Shown: positions 9,043-18,880, counted from the stretch's first letter. The stretch is DNA of 64,000 bases from Clostridium beijerinckii (GCF_036699995.1 NZ_CP144906.1:1054001-1118000), one strand, 5' to 3'. The notes: generated from the sequence alone by a model not told the origin. Numbers and translations are program-made.

Positions 9043-10530
9043 ATGAAAAGAGGTAGTGGAATCATAATGCATATTGCATCTTTGCCAGGTAGATATGGAA
9101 TCGGAACATTTGGAAAAGAGGCATATGAATTTGCGGATTTTTTGAAGAAAGCGGGTCAAAGTTTTTGGCAGATACTACCCTTAGGACAGACTAGTTATGG
9201 GGATTCACCATACCAGTCATTTTCAGCATTTGCTGGAAATCCTTATTTTATTGATTTTGATATTTTAGAGTCTGAAAATTTGCTAAGAAAGTTCGATTAT
9301 GATGAAATAAATTTTGGTGATAATCCAGAGTGTATAAATTATGAATTGTTATTTAAAGAAAAATTGAAAGTATTAAAATTGGCATATGAAAATTTTAAGC
9401 AGAAAGAATCTGAGAATTTTAAGAATTTTGAAAAAGAAGAGTATATGTGGCTTGATGACTATGCTACATTTATGGCCTTAAAGAATAAGTTTGACCTAAA
9501 AAGTTTTCAAACATGGGATGATGATATTAAATTAAGGAAAAATGATGTTTTAAAGAAATATAAAGAAGAACTTAAAGATGAAATTCAATACTGGAAATTT
9601 GTCCAATACGAATTTTTTAAACAATGGACAAACTTGAAAAATTATGTTAATAAATTAGGAATTAAAATTATAGGTGATATACCGATATACGTTGCAGAGG
9701 ATAGCGCAGATTTGTGGAGTAATCCAAAAGTATTTTTAGTAGATGAAGAAACATTAACCCCAATAAAAATTTCAGGCTGCCCACCTGACGCATTTTCTTC
9801 AACGGGGCAGCTTTGGGGAAATCCTATTTATAATTGGGAGTATTTGGAGAAAGAAAACTATAAATGGTGGATAAATAGAATCAGGAAGAGTTTAGAACTT
9901 TATGATGTAATAAGAATAGATCATTTCAGAGGCTTTGAGGCATATTGGTCCATACCTTATGGAGAGAGAACAGCTGTAAATGGAGAATGGGTAAAGGGAC
10001 CAGAAATGAAATTATTTAAGGCAATAAGAAAAGAACTTGGAGATATAGATATTATAGCTGAGGATTTAGGGTTATTAACTGAAGATACTATAAAATTTAG
10101 AATAGAGACTGGTTTTCCAGGTATGAAAGTATTAGCATTTGCCTTTTCAGGTGATTGTGAAAATCCATATCTGCCACATAATTATGAAAGAAATTGCGTG
10201 GCATATACAGGGACTCATGATAATGATACTATAAAAGGTTGGATTCAAACGACAGGAAGTAAGAATGAAGTTGAGAATGCAGTTGAATATTTGAATCTTA
10301 CAGAAAAAGAAGGGTATAATTGGGGATTTATAAGAGGAATATGGAGCAGTGTTGCAGATACATCTATTGCACTTATGCAAGACTTCTTAAATCTTGGAAA
10401 TGAAACTAGGATAAATTTACCGTCTACTATTGGAGAAAATTGGACATGGAGAGCAAAAGACGGTGTTTTTACTAATGAGTTAGCAAATAAAATATATAGA
10501 TTAACTAGAATTTATGGAAGGTGTGAGTAA
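9043..10530 (+). CDS. malQ: 4-alpha-glucanotransferase (amylomaltase)
   Basis: Glycoside hydrolase family 77; transfers alpha-1,4-glucan segments, releasing glucose and lengthening maltodextrins for the phosphorylase. About 495 residues, normal length. Motifs: WQILPLGQTSYGDSPYQS, nucleophile Asp in IRIDHFRGFEAYW, acid/base Glu in IIAEDLG, and TGTHDND near residue 390. The ATG at 9043 is preferred because GGAGG (9031-9035) is seven bases upstream; ATG at 9037 is too close. glgP follows after two bases, so they are coupled. Confidence 0.95.
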   Translation: MKRGSGIIMHIASLPGRYGIGTFGKEAYEFADFLKKAGQSFWQILPLGQTSYGDSPYQSFSAFAGNPYFIDFDILESENLLRKFDYDEINFGDNPECINYELLFKEKLKVLKLAYENFKQKESENFKNFEKEEYMWLDDYATFMALKNKFDLKSFQTWDDDIKLRKNDVLKKYKEELKDEIQYWKFVQYEFFKQWTNLKNYVNKLGIKIIGDIPIYVAEDSADLWSNPKVFLVDEETLTPIKISGCPPDAFSSTGQLWGNPIYNWEYLEKENYKWWINRIRKSLELYDVIRIDHFRGFEAYWSIPYGERTAVNGEWVKGPEMKLFKAIRKELGDIDIIAEDLGLLTEDTIKFRIETGFPGMKVLAFAFSGDCENPYLPHNYERNCVAYTGTHDNDTIKGWIQTTGSKNEVENAVEYLNLTEKEGYNWGFIRGIWSSVADTSIALMQDFLNLGNETRINLPSTIGENWTWRAKDGVFTNELANKIYRLTRIYGRCE

Positions 10531-10532
10531 GT

Positions 10533-12893
10533 GTGGATAAACAAAGAATAAGAGATGGTATAGAAAGATATTTAAAAGTAAAACATGCAGTAAAGTTGAA
10601 GGATGCTCAGGATTATGAAATTTTTAATGCGCTTTCATTAACTATTTTGGAGGAAATAATTGATAATTGGAATGAAACAAGTGAAACTTATAATAAAGGA
10701 AGAATGGCATATTATTTATCAGCAGAATATTTAATGGGAAGAGCTCTAGGCAATAATTTAATGAATTTAGGTTTATACGATGAAGTTAAGGATGTTTTAA
10801 AAGAGTTAAATATAGACTTAAATAGAATCGAAGAAATAGAAGAGGATGCAGGACTTGGTAATGGTGGACTTGGAAGACTTGCAGCATGTTTTGTGGAATC
10901 AGCTGCGACATTAAACATGCCCTTAGTTGGATATGGAATAAGGTACAGTAATGGGTTATTTAAACAAAATATTGAAAATGGATTTCAAACTGAATGTGAA
11001 GATACATGGTTAAAGTATGGGGATTCATGGAGTGTTAGAAAAGATGATGAAATTCAAATAATTAAATATTCAGATATGACAGTAAAAGCAGTTCCTTACG
11101 ATGTGCCGATAATTGGGTATGGAACTAAAAATATAAATACTTTAAGATTGTGGCAATGTGAGGCTTTAAGAGAATTTGACTTCAATTTGTTCAATAACCA
11201 ACAATATATTGAAGCTGTATCAGCAAGAAATAAAGCGGAGGATATATCAAGAGTATTATATCCAAATGATACAGCAGAGGCAGGAAAGATATTAAGGCTT
11301 AGGCAGCAATATTTCTTCTCAAGTGCATCTATGAAAGATATACTAAAAAAACATAAGGCTAAATTTGGAGCAGACTTTTCTGAATTTGTAAAATACAATG
11401 TAGCACAATTAAATGATACTCATCCAACAATATCAATCCTTGAATTTATAAGAATATTAGTTGATGAAGAGTATGTAGAATTTTCTGAAGCATTATCAAT
11501 AGCTAAAGAATTTTTTGGATATACAAATCATACAATACTTGCTGAGGCGCTAGAAAAGTGGGATATAAGATTAATAGAAAGATTATTCCCAAGAATACTT
11601 CAAATTGCATACCAAGTTGATGAAGCATTGATGAATGAGCTAAGACAAAAGGGATATGACGAAGGTGCAATATGGAATTTCAGAATTGTCGCAAATAATC
11701 AGATGAGAATGGCTAATTTAGCTATATTTGTAGGGAGAGCTGTAAATGGTGTTGCAGCACTTCATACAGAAATTTTAAAGAAGAATGAATTAAATCACTG
11801 GTATCACTTATACCCAAATAAATTTCAAAACAAAACTAATGGAATTACACCAAGAAGATGGCTTAGGCTCTGTAATGCAGAATTATCTGAGCTTATTACA
11901 GATTTGTTAGGGAGCGAAGAATGGATTAAAAATTTAGAACTTCTTAAGGGACTAGAGAAATTTAAAGATGATGATGCAGTACTTGAGAGACTTATGGAAA
12001 TTAAGTATAAGAAGAAAATTCAATTAGCAGATTATATTAAACAAGAAGAGGGAATTAATATAGATCCAGATTCATTCTTTGATATTCAGATTAAGAGATT
12101 ACATGAGTATAAGAGACAATTACTAAATGCTTTATATATTTTAGATTTATATTACAGAATAAAAGAAAATCCAAATTTAGACATGCCAAAAACAACATTT
12201 ATATTTGGAGCTAAAGCATTCCCAGGATATAGAAGAGCTAAGGGGATTGTAAAATTTATAAATGAAATAGCTAGACTTATAGATAATGACTCAGAAGTTT
12301 CTAAGAAAATAAAAGTTGTTTTTGTTCATAATTATAGGGTGTCTTATGCTCAAAAACTATTCCCAGGTTCAGATTTATCTAAACAAATCTCAACTGCTGG
12401 GAAAGAAGCTTCAGGAACAGGAAATATGAAATTTATGTTGAATGCTACTCCAACATTTGGAACTTATGATGGTGCTAATATAGAAATTGTTCAAGAAAGC
12501 GGAGAGGAAAATAACTATATATTTGGACTTAGAGTAGAGGATATTGAAAGAATTAAGCATGACTATGATCCAAAATGGTATTATAGAGAGAATCCAAGTA
12601 TTAAGAGAGTGATTGATACTTTAATCGATGGTACATTAGATGATGGAAGAACTGGATATTTCGAAGATTTATATAATGCTCTGTTAGAGGAGAGAGATCA
12701 GTATTATGTACTTGCAGATTTTGACTCGTTTAAGCAGACTCAAGAAAGAGTGTTTGAAGATTATAAGGATAAAAAGAAATGGGCTCAAAAATGTTTTGCT
12801 AATCTATATAGTTCAGGAACATTTTCAAGTGATAGAACTATAAAGCAATATGCAGATGAGATTTGGTATATAAAACCTGTCACTATTAAATAG
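10533..12893 (+). CDS. glgP: Glycogen/maltodextrin phosphorylase
   Basis: GT35 enzyme releasing glucose-1-phosphate from alpha-1,4-glucans, PLP dependent. 786 residues, the compact bacterial form. Motifs: EDAGLGNGGLGRLAACF early, NGITPRRWL mid-protein, and the PLP-lysine region ISTAGKEASGTGNMKFMLN around residues 618-636. The start is GTG two bases after the malQ stop, with its ribosome site (GGAAGG) inside malQ. Together with malQ it converts imported maltodextrins to glucose and glucose-1-phosphate in the cytoplasm. A strong terminator follows. Confidence 0.96.
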   Translation: MDKQRIRDGIERYLKVKHAVKLKDAQDYEIFNALSLTILEEIIDNWNETSETYNKGRMAYYLSAEYLMGRALGNNLMNLGLYDEVKDVLKELNIDLNRIEEIEEDAGLGNGGLGRLAACFVESAATLNMPLVGYGIRYSNGLFKQNIENGFQTECEDTWLKYGDSWSVRKDDEIQIIKYSDMTVKAVPYDVPIIGYGTKNINTLRLWQCEALREFDFNLFNNQQYIEAVSARNKAEDISRVLYPNDTAEAGKILRLRQQYFFSSASMKDILKKHKAKFGADFSEFVKYNVAQLNDTHPTISILEFIRILVDEEYVEFSEALSIAKEFFGYTNHTILAEALEKWDIRLIERLFPRILQIAYQVDEALMNELRQKGYDEGAIWNFRIVANNQMRMANLAIFVGRAVNGVAALHTEILKKNELNHWYHLYPNKFQNKTNGITPRRWLRLCNAELSELITDLLGSEEWIKNLELLKGLEKFKDDDAVLERLMEIKYKKKIQLADYIKQEEGINIDPDSFFDIQIKRLHEYKRQLLNALYILDLYYRIKENPNLDMPKTTFIFGAKAFPGYRRAKGIVKFINEIARLIDNDSEVSKKIKVVFVHNYRVSYAQKLFPGSDLSKQISTAGKEASGTGNMKFMLNATPTFGTYDGANIEIVQESGEENNYIFGLRVEDIERIKHDYDPKWYYRENPSIKRVIDTLIDGTLDDGRTGYFEDLYNALLEERDQYYVLADFDSFKQTQERVFEDYKDKKKWAQKCFANLYSSGTFSSDRTIKQYADEIWYIKPVTIK

Positions 12894-12918
12894 TTATTAA
12901 TTTAAAAATAAAATAACT

Positions 12919-12968
12919 AAGAGTTATGGATAGAGAAAACTTTATATCCATAGCTCTTTACTTTTTTA
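12919..12968 (+). terminator. Intrinsic terminator of malQ-glgP
   Basis: 14-base arms, AAGAGTTATGGATA (12919-12932) with TATCCATAGCTCTT (12945-12958), one G-U pair, followed by TTACTTTTTT. The remaining 240 bases before the next gene show no clear element. Confidence 0.88.
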
Positions 12969-13207
12969 CGTATTATAGCCATTTCTAATTACTTAAAATC
13001 AGTTTTTAGTATATGAATGCGGTGTTGGGTGAGTTGCAAAATAATTACGTATAAGTTTACATTTAAATTTGTTTACGGTATTATTAATATAGAAAAATAA
13101 GGCATGTAGTCATAAATTTAGCAAGCAAAATCATAATTTTTGAGAATTTCTTTTTTATCATTATAGAGTAAATAGTATTATTTTGAAGTTGGAAAAGGAG
13201 ATTGAAT

Positions 13208-14167
13208 ATGAAGAAAATAGTAGTATTGGATGGAAGAACTTTAGGAAATGTAGACTATATTAAATTAAATGAGTTTGGTCAGGTGATTTATTATGATTTG
13301 ACATCTGAAGAAGAAGTTGCAGAAAGAATTAGAGATGCTAATATTGTTTTAACTAATAAAGTTAAGTTAAACAGGGGGAATTTAAAAGATGCGAGCGAAT
13401 TGGAATTAATATGTGAAATGGCTACGGGATATAACAATATAGATATAGAATACGCTAAAGAAAGAAATATTGCGGTAACTAATGTAAGAGGATATTCAAC
13501 TACGACTGTAGCTCAACATACTTTTGCTATGTTACTTCATTTATACGATAATATAAGCTATTTTGATAACTTTGTTAAATCTGGAGAGTACTCAAGATAT
13601 GATATGTTCACAAATTTAGAAGCACCATATAAAGATTTGTGTGGTAAGATATGGGGAATAATTGGGCTTGGAGCCATTGGGAAAAGAGTGGCTCGAATAG
13701 CTCAAGCCTTTGGTGCAAGAGTAGTATACTATTCAACTTCAGGAAAAAATTCAGATTCAGACTTTGCAAGAGTCGAGTTTGAGTCATTGTTAAAGCAATG
13801 TGACATCATTTCAGTACATGCTCCTCTAAATGAAAAAACTGAAGGATTATTAAATTATGAGGCTTTTACTAAAATGAAAAAAGATACTGTTGTAATTAAT
13901 GTTGGAAGAGGGCCTATAATTGTGGATGAAGATTTAGCTAGAGCTTTAGATGAGGAGATAATAGGTGGTGCAGCGCTGGATGTATTTAAAGAGGAGCCTA
14001 TTCTAATAGAAAATCCACTACTAAAAGTAAAAAACAAAGATAGGTTAATTCTAACACCTCATGTAGCATGGGCAAGTGAAGAAGCTAGAAGTAGATTATT
14101 TACAGATTTATTAGAAAATATAAGCGCGTATAATAGAGGAGAAAAAAGAAATAGAGTAGATATTTAA
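13208..14167 (+). CDS. D-2-hydroxyacid dehydrogenase (NAD-dependent)
   Basis: A 319-residue dehydrogenase of the glycerate/formate/D-lactate family. NAD-binding GLGAIG at 153-158; catalytic Arg234 in NVGRGPIIVDE, Glu262/263 in VFKEEP, His285 in LTPHVAWAS. The ATG at 13208 has AGGAG seven bases upstream; the TTG at 13202 is too close. Stands alone. The substrate cannot be told (hydroxypyruvate, 2-ketoisocaproate or pyruvate are family options). Confidence 0.92.
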   Translation: MKKIVVLDGRTLGNVDYIKLNEFGQVIYYDLTSEEEVAERIRDANIVLTNKVKLNRGNLKDASELELICEMATGYNNIDIEYAKERNIAVTNVRGYSTTTVAQHTFAMLLHLYDNISYFDNFVKSGEYSRYDMFTNLEAPYKDLCGKIWGIIGLGAIGKRVARIAQAFGARVVYYSTSGKNSDSDFARVEFESLLKQCDIISVHAPLNEKTEGLLNYEAFTKMKKDTVVINVGRGPIIVDEDLARALDEEIIGGAALDVFKEEPILIENPLLKVKNKDRLILTPHVAWASEEARSRLFTDLLENISAYNRGEKRNRVDI

Positions 14168-14183
14168 CGATTATCAGCTTAGG

Positions 14184-14282
14184 ATGAGTGATAAGAATAA
14201 ACTAGGATATTCTTCAATGGAAGTTATAGAAAACATGCTTAAAGAAGCAGATAAAGCATTGTGTATTGAGAGAAAAGAATAA
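14184..14282 (+). pseudogene. Short remnant, possibly the C-terminus of a GGDEF domain
   Basis: A 32-codon frame ending LKEADKALCIERKE, reminiscent of the C-terminal ADxALYxAK helix of diguanylate cyclases. No ribosome site and no upstream domain, so it is a candidate fossil only. Confidence 0.25.
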
Positions 14283-14325
14283 GTTAAAATATTATGAGTT
14301 AGAAAAGCTTGAATAATTTAGATGT

Positions 14326-14361
14326 AAGGTATAAATGATTTGTTCATTTATACCTTATTTT
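14326..14361 (+). terminator. Intrinsic terminator
   Basis: Perfect 13-base arms AAGGTATAAATGA / TCATTTATACCTT with a five-base loop, then ATTTTAAT. Ends the dehydrogenase transcript after the small remnant. Confidence 0.75.
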
Positions 14362-14505
14362 AATATGTGAAGGAAATAATTAATATGAGAGTATTTGTCT
14401 ATTTTTGATACGTGATATTCGCATAAAGAACTTCAGCTGGTTTTATTTTTTGATTAGTGTTAATATATATAAGTGCTACAAGTAATAACTAAGGCACCTG
14501 AAAGG

Positions 14506-14560
14506 AAATAATAGACCTAAAGTGCAGAATATGCAGGTATGATGGTCCATTATTTTTTTA
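14506..14560 (+). terminator. Terminator-like hairpin in the topB leader
   Basis: AAATAATAGACC (14506-14517) pairs with GGTCCATTATTT (14544-14555) apart from one mismatch, with a T-run from 14553. It stands 33 bases before the topB start, so it either ends an upstream transcript or attenuates topB. Confidence 0.5.
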
Positions 14561-14592
14561 ATTGTGCTTAAAGGAGGATAATAAAATATATC

Positions 14593-16761
14593 ATGGCAAA
14601 AGTTATTATTGCGGAAAAACCATCTGTTGCTAAAAATATTGCAGATGCATTTAATGTAAAGACTAGAAGAGATGGTTATTTTGAAGGAAATGGCTATTAC
14701 ATAACATGGGCGTTTGGGCATCTTTTACAATTATATGATGCAAAAGACTATGATGAAAATATGAAGGGATGGAGGTTTGAAAAATTTCCTTTTATTCCAG
14801 AGCATTTTTTATATAAGGTTAAATGTGATAGTGTAGACAGAACTGTTGAAGATAAGGGTGCAAAGAAGCAGCTTGGAATAATAAAGGCTTTAATTGATAA
14901 AGAAGATGTTGATGGAATTGTATCAGCTACTGACTTCGATCGAGAAGGGCAGGTTATAGCTGATGAATTATTTGGCTACTTTAAGGTGAAAAAGCCTATA
15001 TATAGATTACTTTTGAACGAATGGACACCTGATGAAGTTAAAAGCGGAATGGAGTCACTAAAAGATAACAAGGAAATGCAGCCATTGCAAGATGCTGGAA
15101 TTGGAAGACAGTGGAGTGACTGGATTATTGGAATTAATTTAACTTCTGTAAGTACACTGAAATATAAATTTGAAGAAAACAAGACTATTAATATAGGAAG
15201 AGTACTTCTTCCAACTTTAAAAATCATTTATGATAGAGATAAAGAAATAGAGAATTTTACAGCAACAACTTACTATAAACTAGTATCAAACTTCAAAACT
15301 TCAACGAATGAAGAATTTGAGGGACTTTATTATGAGAATGATTCAGAAAAGTTCGATAAAAAGGAAGATTTGGATAAATTTATTTCAAGGCTTGAAGGAG
15401 CAACTGCTAGGATTATTGATAAGCAGACAGAATTAAAAAAAGAATATCCACCATACTTATTTAACTTATCTAATTTGCAAGGACATATAACTAGCAAGTA
15501 TAAGGGATGGACATCAGATAAAGTTCTTAAAGTTGCACAGTCTCTCTATGAAAAGAAACTTACTACTTATCCGAGAACTGCAAGTGTGGTTCTAGAAGAA
15601 AGTTTAAAGGATAGAGCAAAAAAGGTTTTAGATACATTAAAAGTTGGATTGCCATATGAAAAAGATATTAAATTTAGTACATCCAAAAGAATTTTTGATA
15701 GCTCGAAAGTTGAAAGCCACAGTGCTATAACGCCAACATATATAAAGCCATCGGGTTTATCAGCTGATGAAAAAATAGTATATGATGCTATTAAAAATAG
15801 ATTTATAATGCAATTTATGCCTATAGCTGAATTTGAAGAAACAAAAGTTACATTAAAAGCTAATGTTTCAGAAATGAATGGAATTTTTGTTTCAAAGGGA
15901 AAAGTAAAGCTTGTAGAAGGCTGGAAGGTAGTAGAGAAAATAGAAAGTAAAGATGTCATTCTTCCAAAAGTTGAAATAGATGAAGAAGTAGATATTATAA
16001 ATTCTAAAGTGAATTCTGTTACTAAAAAGCCTCCTAAATATCATACTGAAAAAACATTACTTAGAGTAATGGAGACTTGCGGAAAAGGTATTGAAGGAAA
16101 AGATGAAGACTCAGAAGAAATGATGCAGGCTATTTTAAGTGGGTTTAGCATAGGAACTCCAGCGACTAGAGCAGAAACAATAAAGAAATTAAAGGATATA
16201 GGATACCTAAAGACAAAAGGTAAAAATCTTATGTGTACAGAGCTTGGTAGGAATTTGGTTGAAACTTTTCCGGTAAAAGAATTATTTGACTTGGAGTACA
16301 CGGGTAGATTAGAGAAAACTCTTTCGGATATAGAGAAAGGAAAGTTTGCTAAAAGTGACTTTATTAAACTTATAACAGATTTCACAATCCAATCTGTAGA
16401 GTTGATAAAAAAAGATGATACTGCATTATCAAGATTTAAAGTAGAAATACCTAAGGATAGTGAGAATATAGGACCATGTCCAGTCTGTGGAAATCCAGTA
16501 ATTGAAGGTGAAAAGAGTTTTGGATGCAGTAATTGGAAAAATGGATGCAGATATACGATTTGGAAAGATGATAGATATATAGCATCATTCGGTAAAAAAA
16601 TATCTAAAGAGATGGTTGAACTCCTGCTTAAGAATGGAAAAGTAGGATTTAGAAATCTTAGAAGCAAAAAAGGAAATACATTTTCAGCATATTTTAAATA
16701 CGAGAAAAATGAAGAAAGTGGATACTTCAACTGGAAGATTGAATTTATAGATAATAAATAA
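14593..16761 (+). CDS. topB: DNA topoisomerase III (type IA)
   Basis: A 722-residue type IA topoisomerase that decatenates DNA through single-strand passage. TOPRIM domain at the N-terminus (IIAEKPSVAKNIA; acidic DFDREGQ around 117), catalytic Tyr in KLTTYPRTASV near residue 330, and a C-terminal zinc-finger-like module CPVCGN with later Cys in GCSNWKNGCRYT. The ribosome site AAGGAGG (14571-14577) is unusually far from the ATG (15 bases), and no nearer in-frame start exists. A terminator-like hairpin lies just upstream. Confidence 0.95.
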   Translation: MAKVIIAEKPSVAKNIADAFNVKTRRDGYFEGNGYYITWAFGHLLQLYDAKDYDENMKGWRFEKFPFIPEHFLYKVKCDSVDRTVEDKGAKKQLGIIKALIDKEDVDGIVSATDFDREGQVIADELFGYFKVKKPIYRLLLNEWTPDEVKSGMESLKDNKEMQPLQDAGIGRQWSDWIIGINLTSVSTLKYKFEENKTINIGRVLLPTLKIIYDRDKEIENFTATTYYKLVSNFKTSTNEEFEGLYYENDSEKFDKKEDLDKFISRLEGATARIIDKQTELKKEYPPYLFNLSNLQGHITSKYKGWTSDKVLKVAQSLYEKKLTTYPRTASVVLEESLKDRAKKVLDTLKVGLPYEKDIKFSTSKRIFDSSKVESHSAITPTYIKPSGLSADEKIVYDAIKNRFIMQFMPIAEFEETKVTLKANVSEMNGIFVSKGKVKLVEGWKVVEKIESKDVILPKVEIDEEVDIINSKVNSVTKKPPKYHTEKTLLRVMETCGKGIEGKDEDSEEMMQAILSGFSIGTPATRAETIKKLKDIGYLKTKGKNLMCTELGRNLVETFPVKELFDLEYTGRLEKTLSDIEKGKFAKSDFIKLITDFTIQSVELIKKDDTALSRFKVEIPKDSENIGPCPVCGNPVIEGEKSFGCSNWKNGCRYTIWKDDRYIASFGKKISKEMVELLLKNGKVGFRNLRSKKGNTFSAYFKYEKNEESGYFNWKIEFIDNK

Positions 16762-16791
16762 TTAGAGCTTGTTAACAAGCCCTAATTATTT
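16756..16791. terminator. Bidirectional terminator between topB and the dehydrogenase
   Basis: The arms AAATAATTAG and CTAATTATTT with an inner GCTTGTT/AACAAGC stem form one continuous hairpin with A/T tails on both sides. The topB stop codon lies inside its left arm. Confidence 0.85.
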
Positions 16792-16828
16792 ATGTCCCAA
16801 AGAGTATATTCTATTGTTAAATTTAATC

Positions 16829-17719
16829 TTAACTATCAACCATAGTTCCACCATTTACATGAAGTACTTGTCCAGTAACATAGGAGGAGTCATTAGATGC
16901 AAGATATACATATGCTGGAGCCAATTCGAAAGGTTGTCCAGCTCTTTTCATAGGAACGTCAGATCCAAATTTTGCAACTTCTTCAGCAGAAAAGCTTGAT
17001 ACTATAAGTGGCGTCCAAATGGGGCCTGGAGCTACGGCATTAACTCTAATTCCTTTGGTTACTACGGATTGAGAAAGAGAACGAGTGAAGGTTACAATTG
17101 CGCCCTTGGTTGAAGAATAGTCAATTAAATTTTTACTACCTTGGTAAGCTGTGACAGAAGCAGTGTTTACAATTGCACTTCCTCGTTTCATGTGCGGTAA
17201 TGCTGCTTGAGTAAGATAAAACATTGGAAATATATTGATTGAATATGTTGTTTTTAATTGGGAAGATGATATTTCTTCTATGCTATCTTGAGGAAATTGA
17301 ACACCAGCATTGTTTATTAGAATATCAATTTTGCCTAGCTTGTCAATTGTACATTCAACTAGTTTGATGCAGAAATCTTTGTAGGCAATATCACCAGGCA
17401 TGAGAATACACCGTCTGCCATATTTCTCAACATATTCCTTGGTCTTTATTGCATCTTGATGTTCATACAAATATGAAATTACTATATCAGCTCCCTCTTT
17501 AGCAAAAGCAACAGCTACGGCTCTGCCAATTCCACTATCACCACCTGTGATTAATGCTACTTTATCTTTTAATTTGTCACTCCCTTTATAATCAGGATTA
17601 TCAAATATAGGAGGTGGATCCATACGTGCTTCAATTCCAGGTTGACAATCCTGATGTTGTGGAGGAAAATTTTTTGGTAATTTATCAAAGTCTATGTGGT
17701 TTTTGTATTTTAAGGGCAT
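16829..17719 (-). CDS. Short-chain dehydrogenase/reductase (YdaD/YhdF-like)
   Basis: A 296-residue classical SDR of the long-N-terminus type found among general-stress oxidoreductases. The N-terminal tail has FPPQHQDCQPGIEARMDPPP; cofactor motif TGGDSGIG (58-65), NNAG (136-139), catalytic Ser188, Tyr201 and Lys205, C-terminal VTGQVLHVNGG. AAGGAG precedes the start. Convergent with topB. The substrate is unknown; homologs are often stress induced (family knowledge). Confidence 0.92.
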   Translation of the reverse strand: MPLKYKNHIDFDKLPKNFPPQHQDCQPGIEARMDPPPIFDNPDYKGSDKLKDKVALITGGDSGIGRAVAVAFAKEGADIVISYLYEHQDAIKTKEYVEKYGRRCILMPGDIAYKDFCIKLVECTIDKLGKIDILINNAGVQFPQDSIEEISSSQLKTTYSINIFPMFYLTQAALPHMKRGSAIVNTASVTAYQGSKNLIDYSSTKGAIVTFTRSLSQSVVTKGIRVNAVAPGPIWTPLIVSSFSAEEVAKFGSDVPMKRAGQPFELAPAYVYLASNDSSYVTGQVLHVNGGTMVDS

Positions 17720-17902
17720 AGCTTTCTCCTTGAATATCTTTATACTATTAATAATATTATGGATTTACTAAACTATTTGTGAATGAATTAATCCTCGAAT
17801 TAAATGAAAATGTAAAAATAATTATAACAATTCATGCATTTCAAATGAATATATATTAAATTTGCATATATTGTGTTATAATTAATAAATATTTACATAG
17901 AC

Positions 17903-17946
17903 AAAGCTGTCTCAAAATTAATTATTTTTTTGAGGCAGCTTTTTTG
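17903..17946 (+). terminator. Terminator-like hairpin upstream of the DUF4261 gene
   Basis: AAAGCTGTCTCAAAA (17903-17917) pairs with TTTTGAGGCAGCTTT (17928-17942) and is followed by T. It lies 70 bases before a plus-strand start with no plus-strand gene behind it, so it would stop a short leader transcript. A TATAAT-like box lies at 17876. Confidence 0.6.
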
Positions 17947-18013
17947 TTTCTATCAAAGAATAAAGAATTTATTTCAATTAAAATTAAAAAATAAGAAAGA
18001 AGGTTGGTATAAA

Positions 18014-18880
18014 ATGAAAAGATATGAAGTAAGTAAAAATGGAAAATTAGAAAATGTAGCTGATGCTTTTTCGGAAATATATAGTGTTGAACTTTTGATG
18101 AAAGAAAAGCCTGTTATCTTGGAAAATGAGTTACTAAAAAATATACAAAAATATTTTAAAAATGTTAAAGTTACATCTAATAGAGATAACAATATTTCAT
18201 TTGCATTTATGGATCATATATTAGAATATAAAAATGTAAATGCGCCTGTTGGAATTGTTATTAGCGTCATTGAAGAAAAGCCTGAAATTAATAAATTGAG
18301 AAAATCATTAGGACAATCATTTGACTATGTGAATAAAGAAGAATTTGAAAAATGTAATGTTAGAGTTTTGGTTACAGATATAATGGCTATAGGATTAAAT
18401 TATGCTGAAAGAATAGAACTTTTTCAAAAAACTCTTTATTCTATAGTTGAATTAATTCCATGTGAAGGCATTCATTTTAATATTACTGAACAAGTAATAA
18501 GTAGGGAAGAGTATTTAAAAAACAATCCTCTAAATGATGATTATGATGTTTTAATTGGTATATTAAATGTAAGATTATTTAACATTGAAAATAATGAGAA
18601 TGAGTATGTAATGGATACATTAGGATTATCAGCAGTAGGTTTATGTGATTTACAATGCCATTTTAAAAATTTAGATCCAGGCGAAATATCGAATATTTTA
18701 TATTCTTATGGATATTACATTTTTGAAAATAGCGATGTTCTTGAAGAAATAGACACCATAGAAGGAATTACGGAAAATAGCAAGTGGAAATGTCGACATG
18801 AAGTTGCGCTTGTTGAACCCGAACGTGTTGTATTAGATATAAATCCTGGAGAAGATTTTTCATGTGGATATAGAAATTAA
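18014..18880 (+). CDS. DUF4261-domain protein, unknown function
   Basis: A 289-residue soluble protein. I recognise the DUF4261-type pattern (a two-part alpha/beta protein with conserved WKCRHEVALVEPERVVLDINPG at the C-terminus); no function is established for the family. The ATG at 18014 follows AAGAAAGAAGG; an in-frame ATG at 17930 lies inside the terminator-like hairpin and is rejected. Monocistronic, bounded by hairpins on both sides. No membrane segment or signal peptide. Confidence 0.75.
   Translation: MKRYEVSKNGKLENVADAFSEIYSVELLMKEKPVILENELLKNIQKYFKNVKVTSNRDNNISFAFMDHILEYKNVNAPVGIVISVIEEKPEINKLRKSLGQSFDYVNKEEFEKCNVRVLVTDIMAIGLNYAERIELFQKTLYSIVELIPCEGIHFNITEQVISREEYLKNNPLNDDYDVLIGILNVRLFNIENNENEYVMDTLGLSAVGLCDLQCHFKNLDPGEISNILYSYGYYIFENSDVLEEIDTIEGITENSKWKCRHEVALVEPERVVLDINPGEDFSCGYRN

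Noticed and set aside
16041..16778. 245-codon minus-strand open frame opposite topB
   Set aside because: Long but antisense to an unmistakable topoisomerase; Ser/Phe/Leu-rich composition typical of the reverse complement of AT-rich coding sequence.
17930..18013. N-terminal extension of the DUF4261 protein from ATG 17930
   Set aside because: This start lies in the right arm of a terminator hairpin and has no ribosome site.
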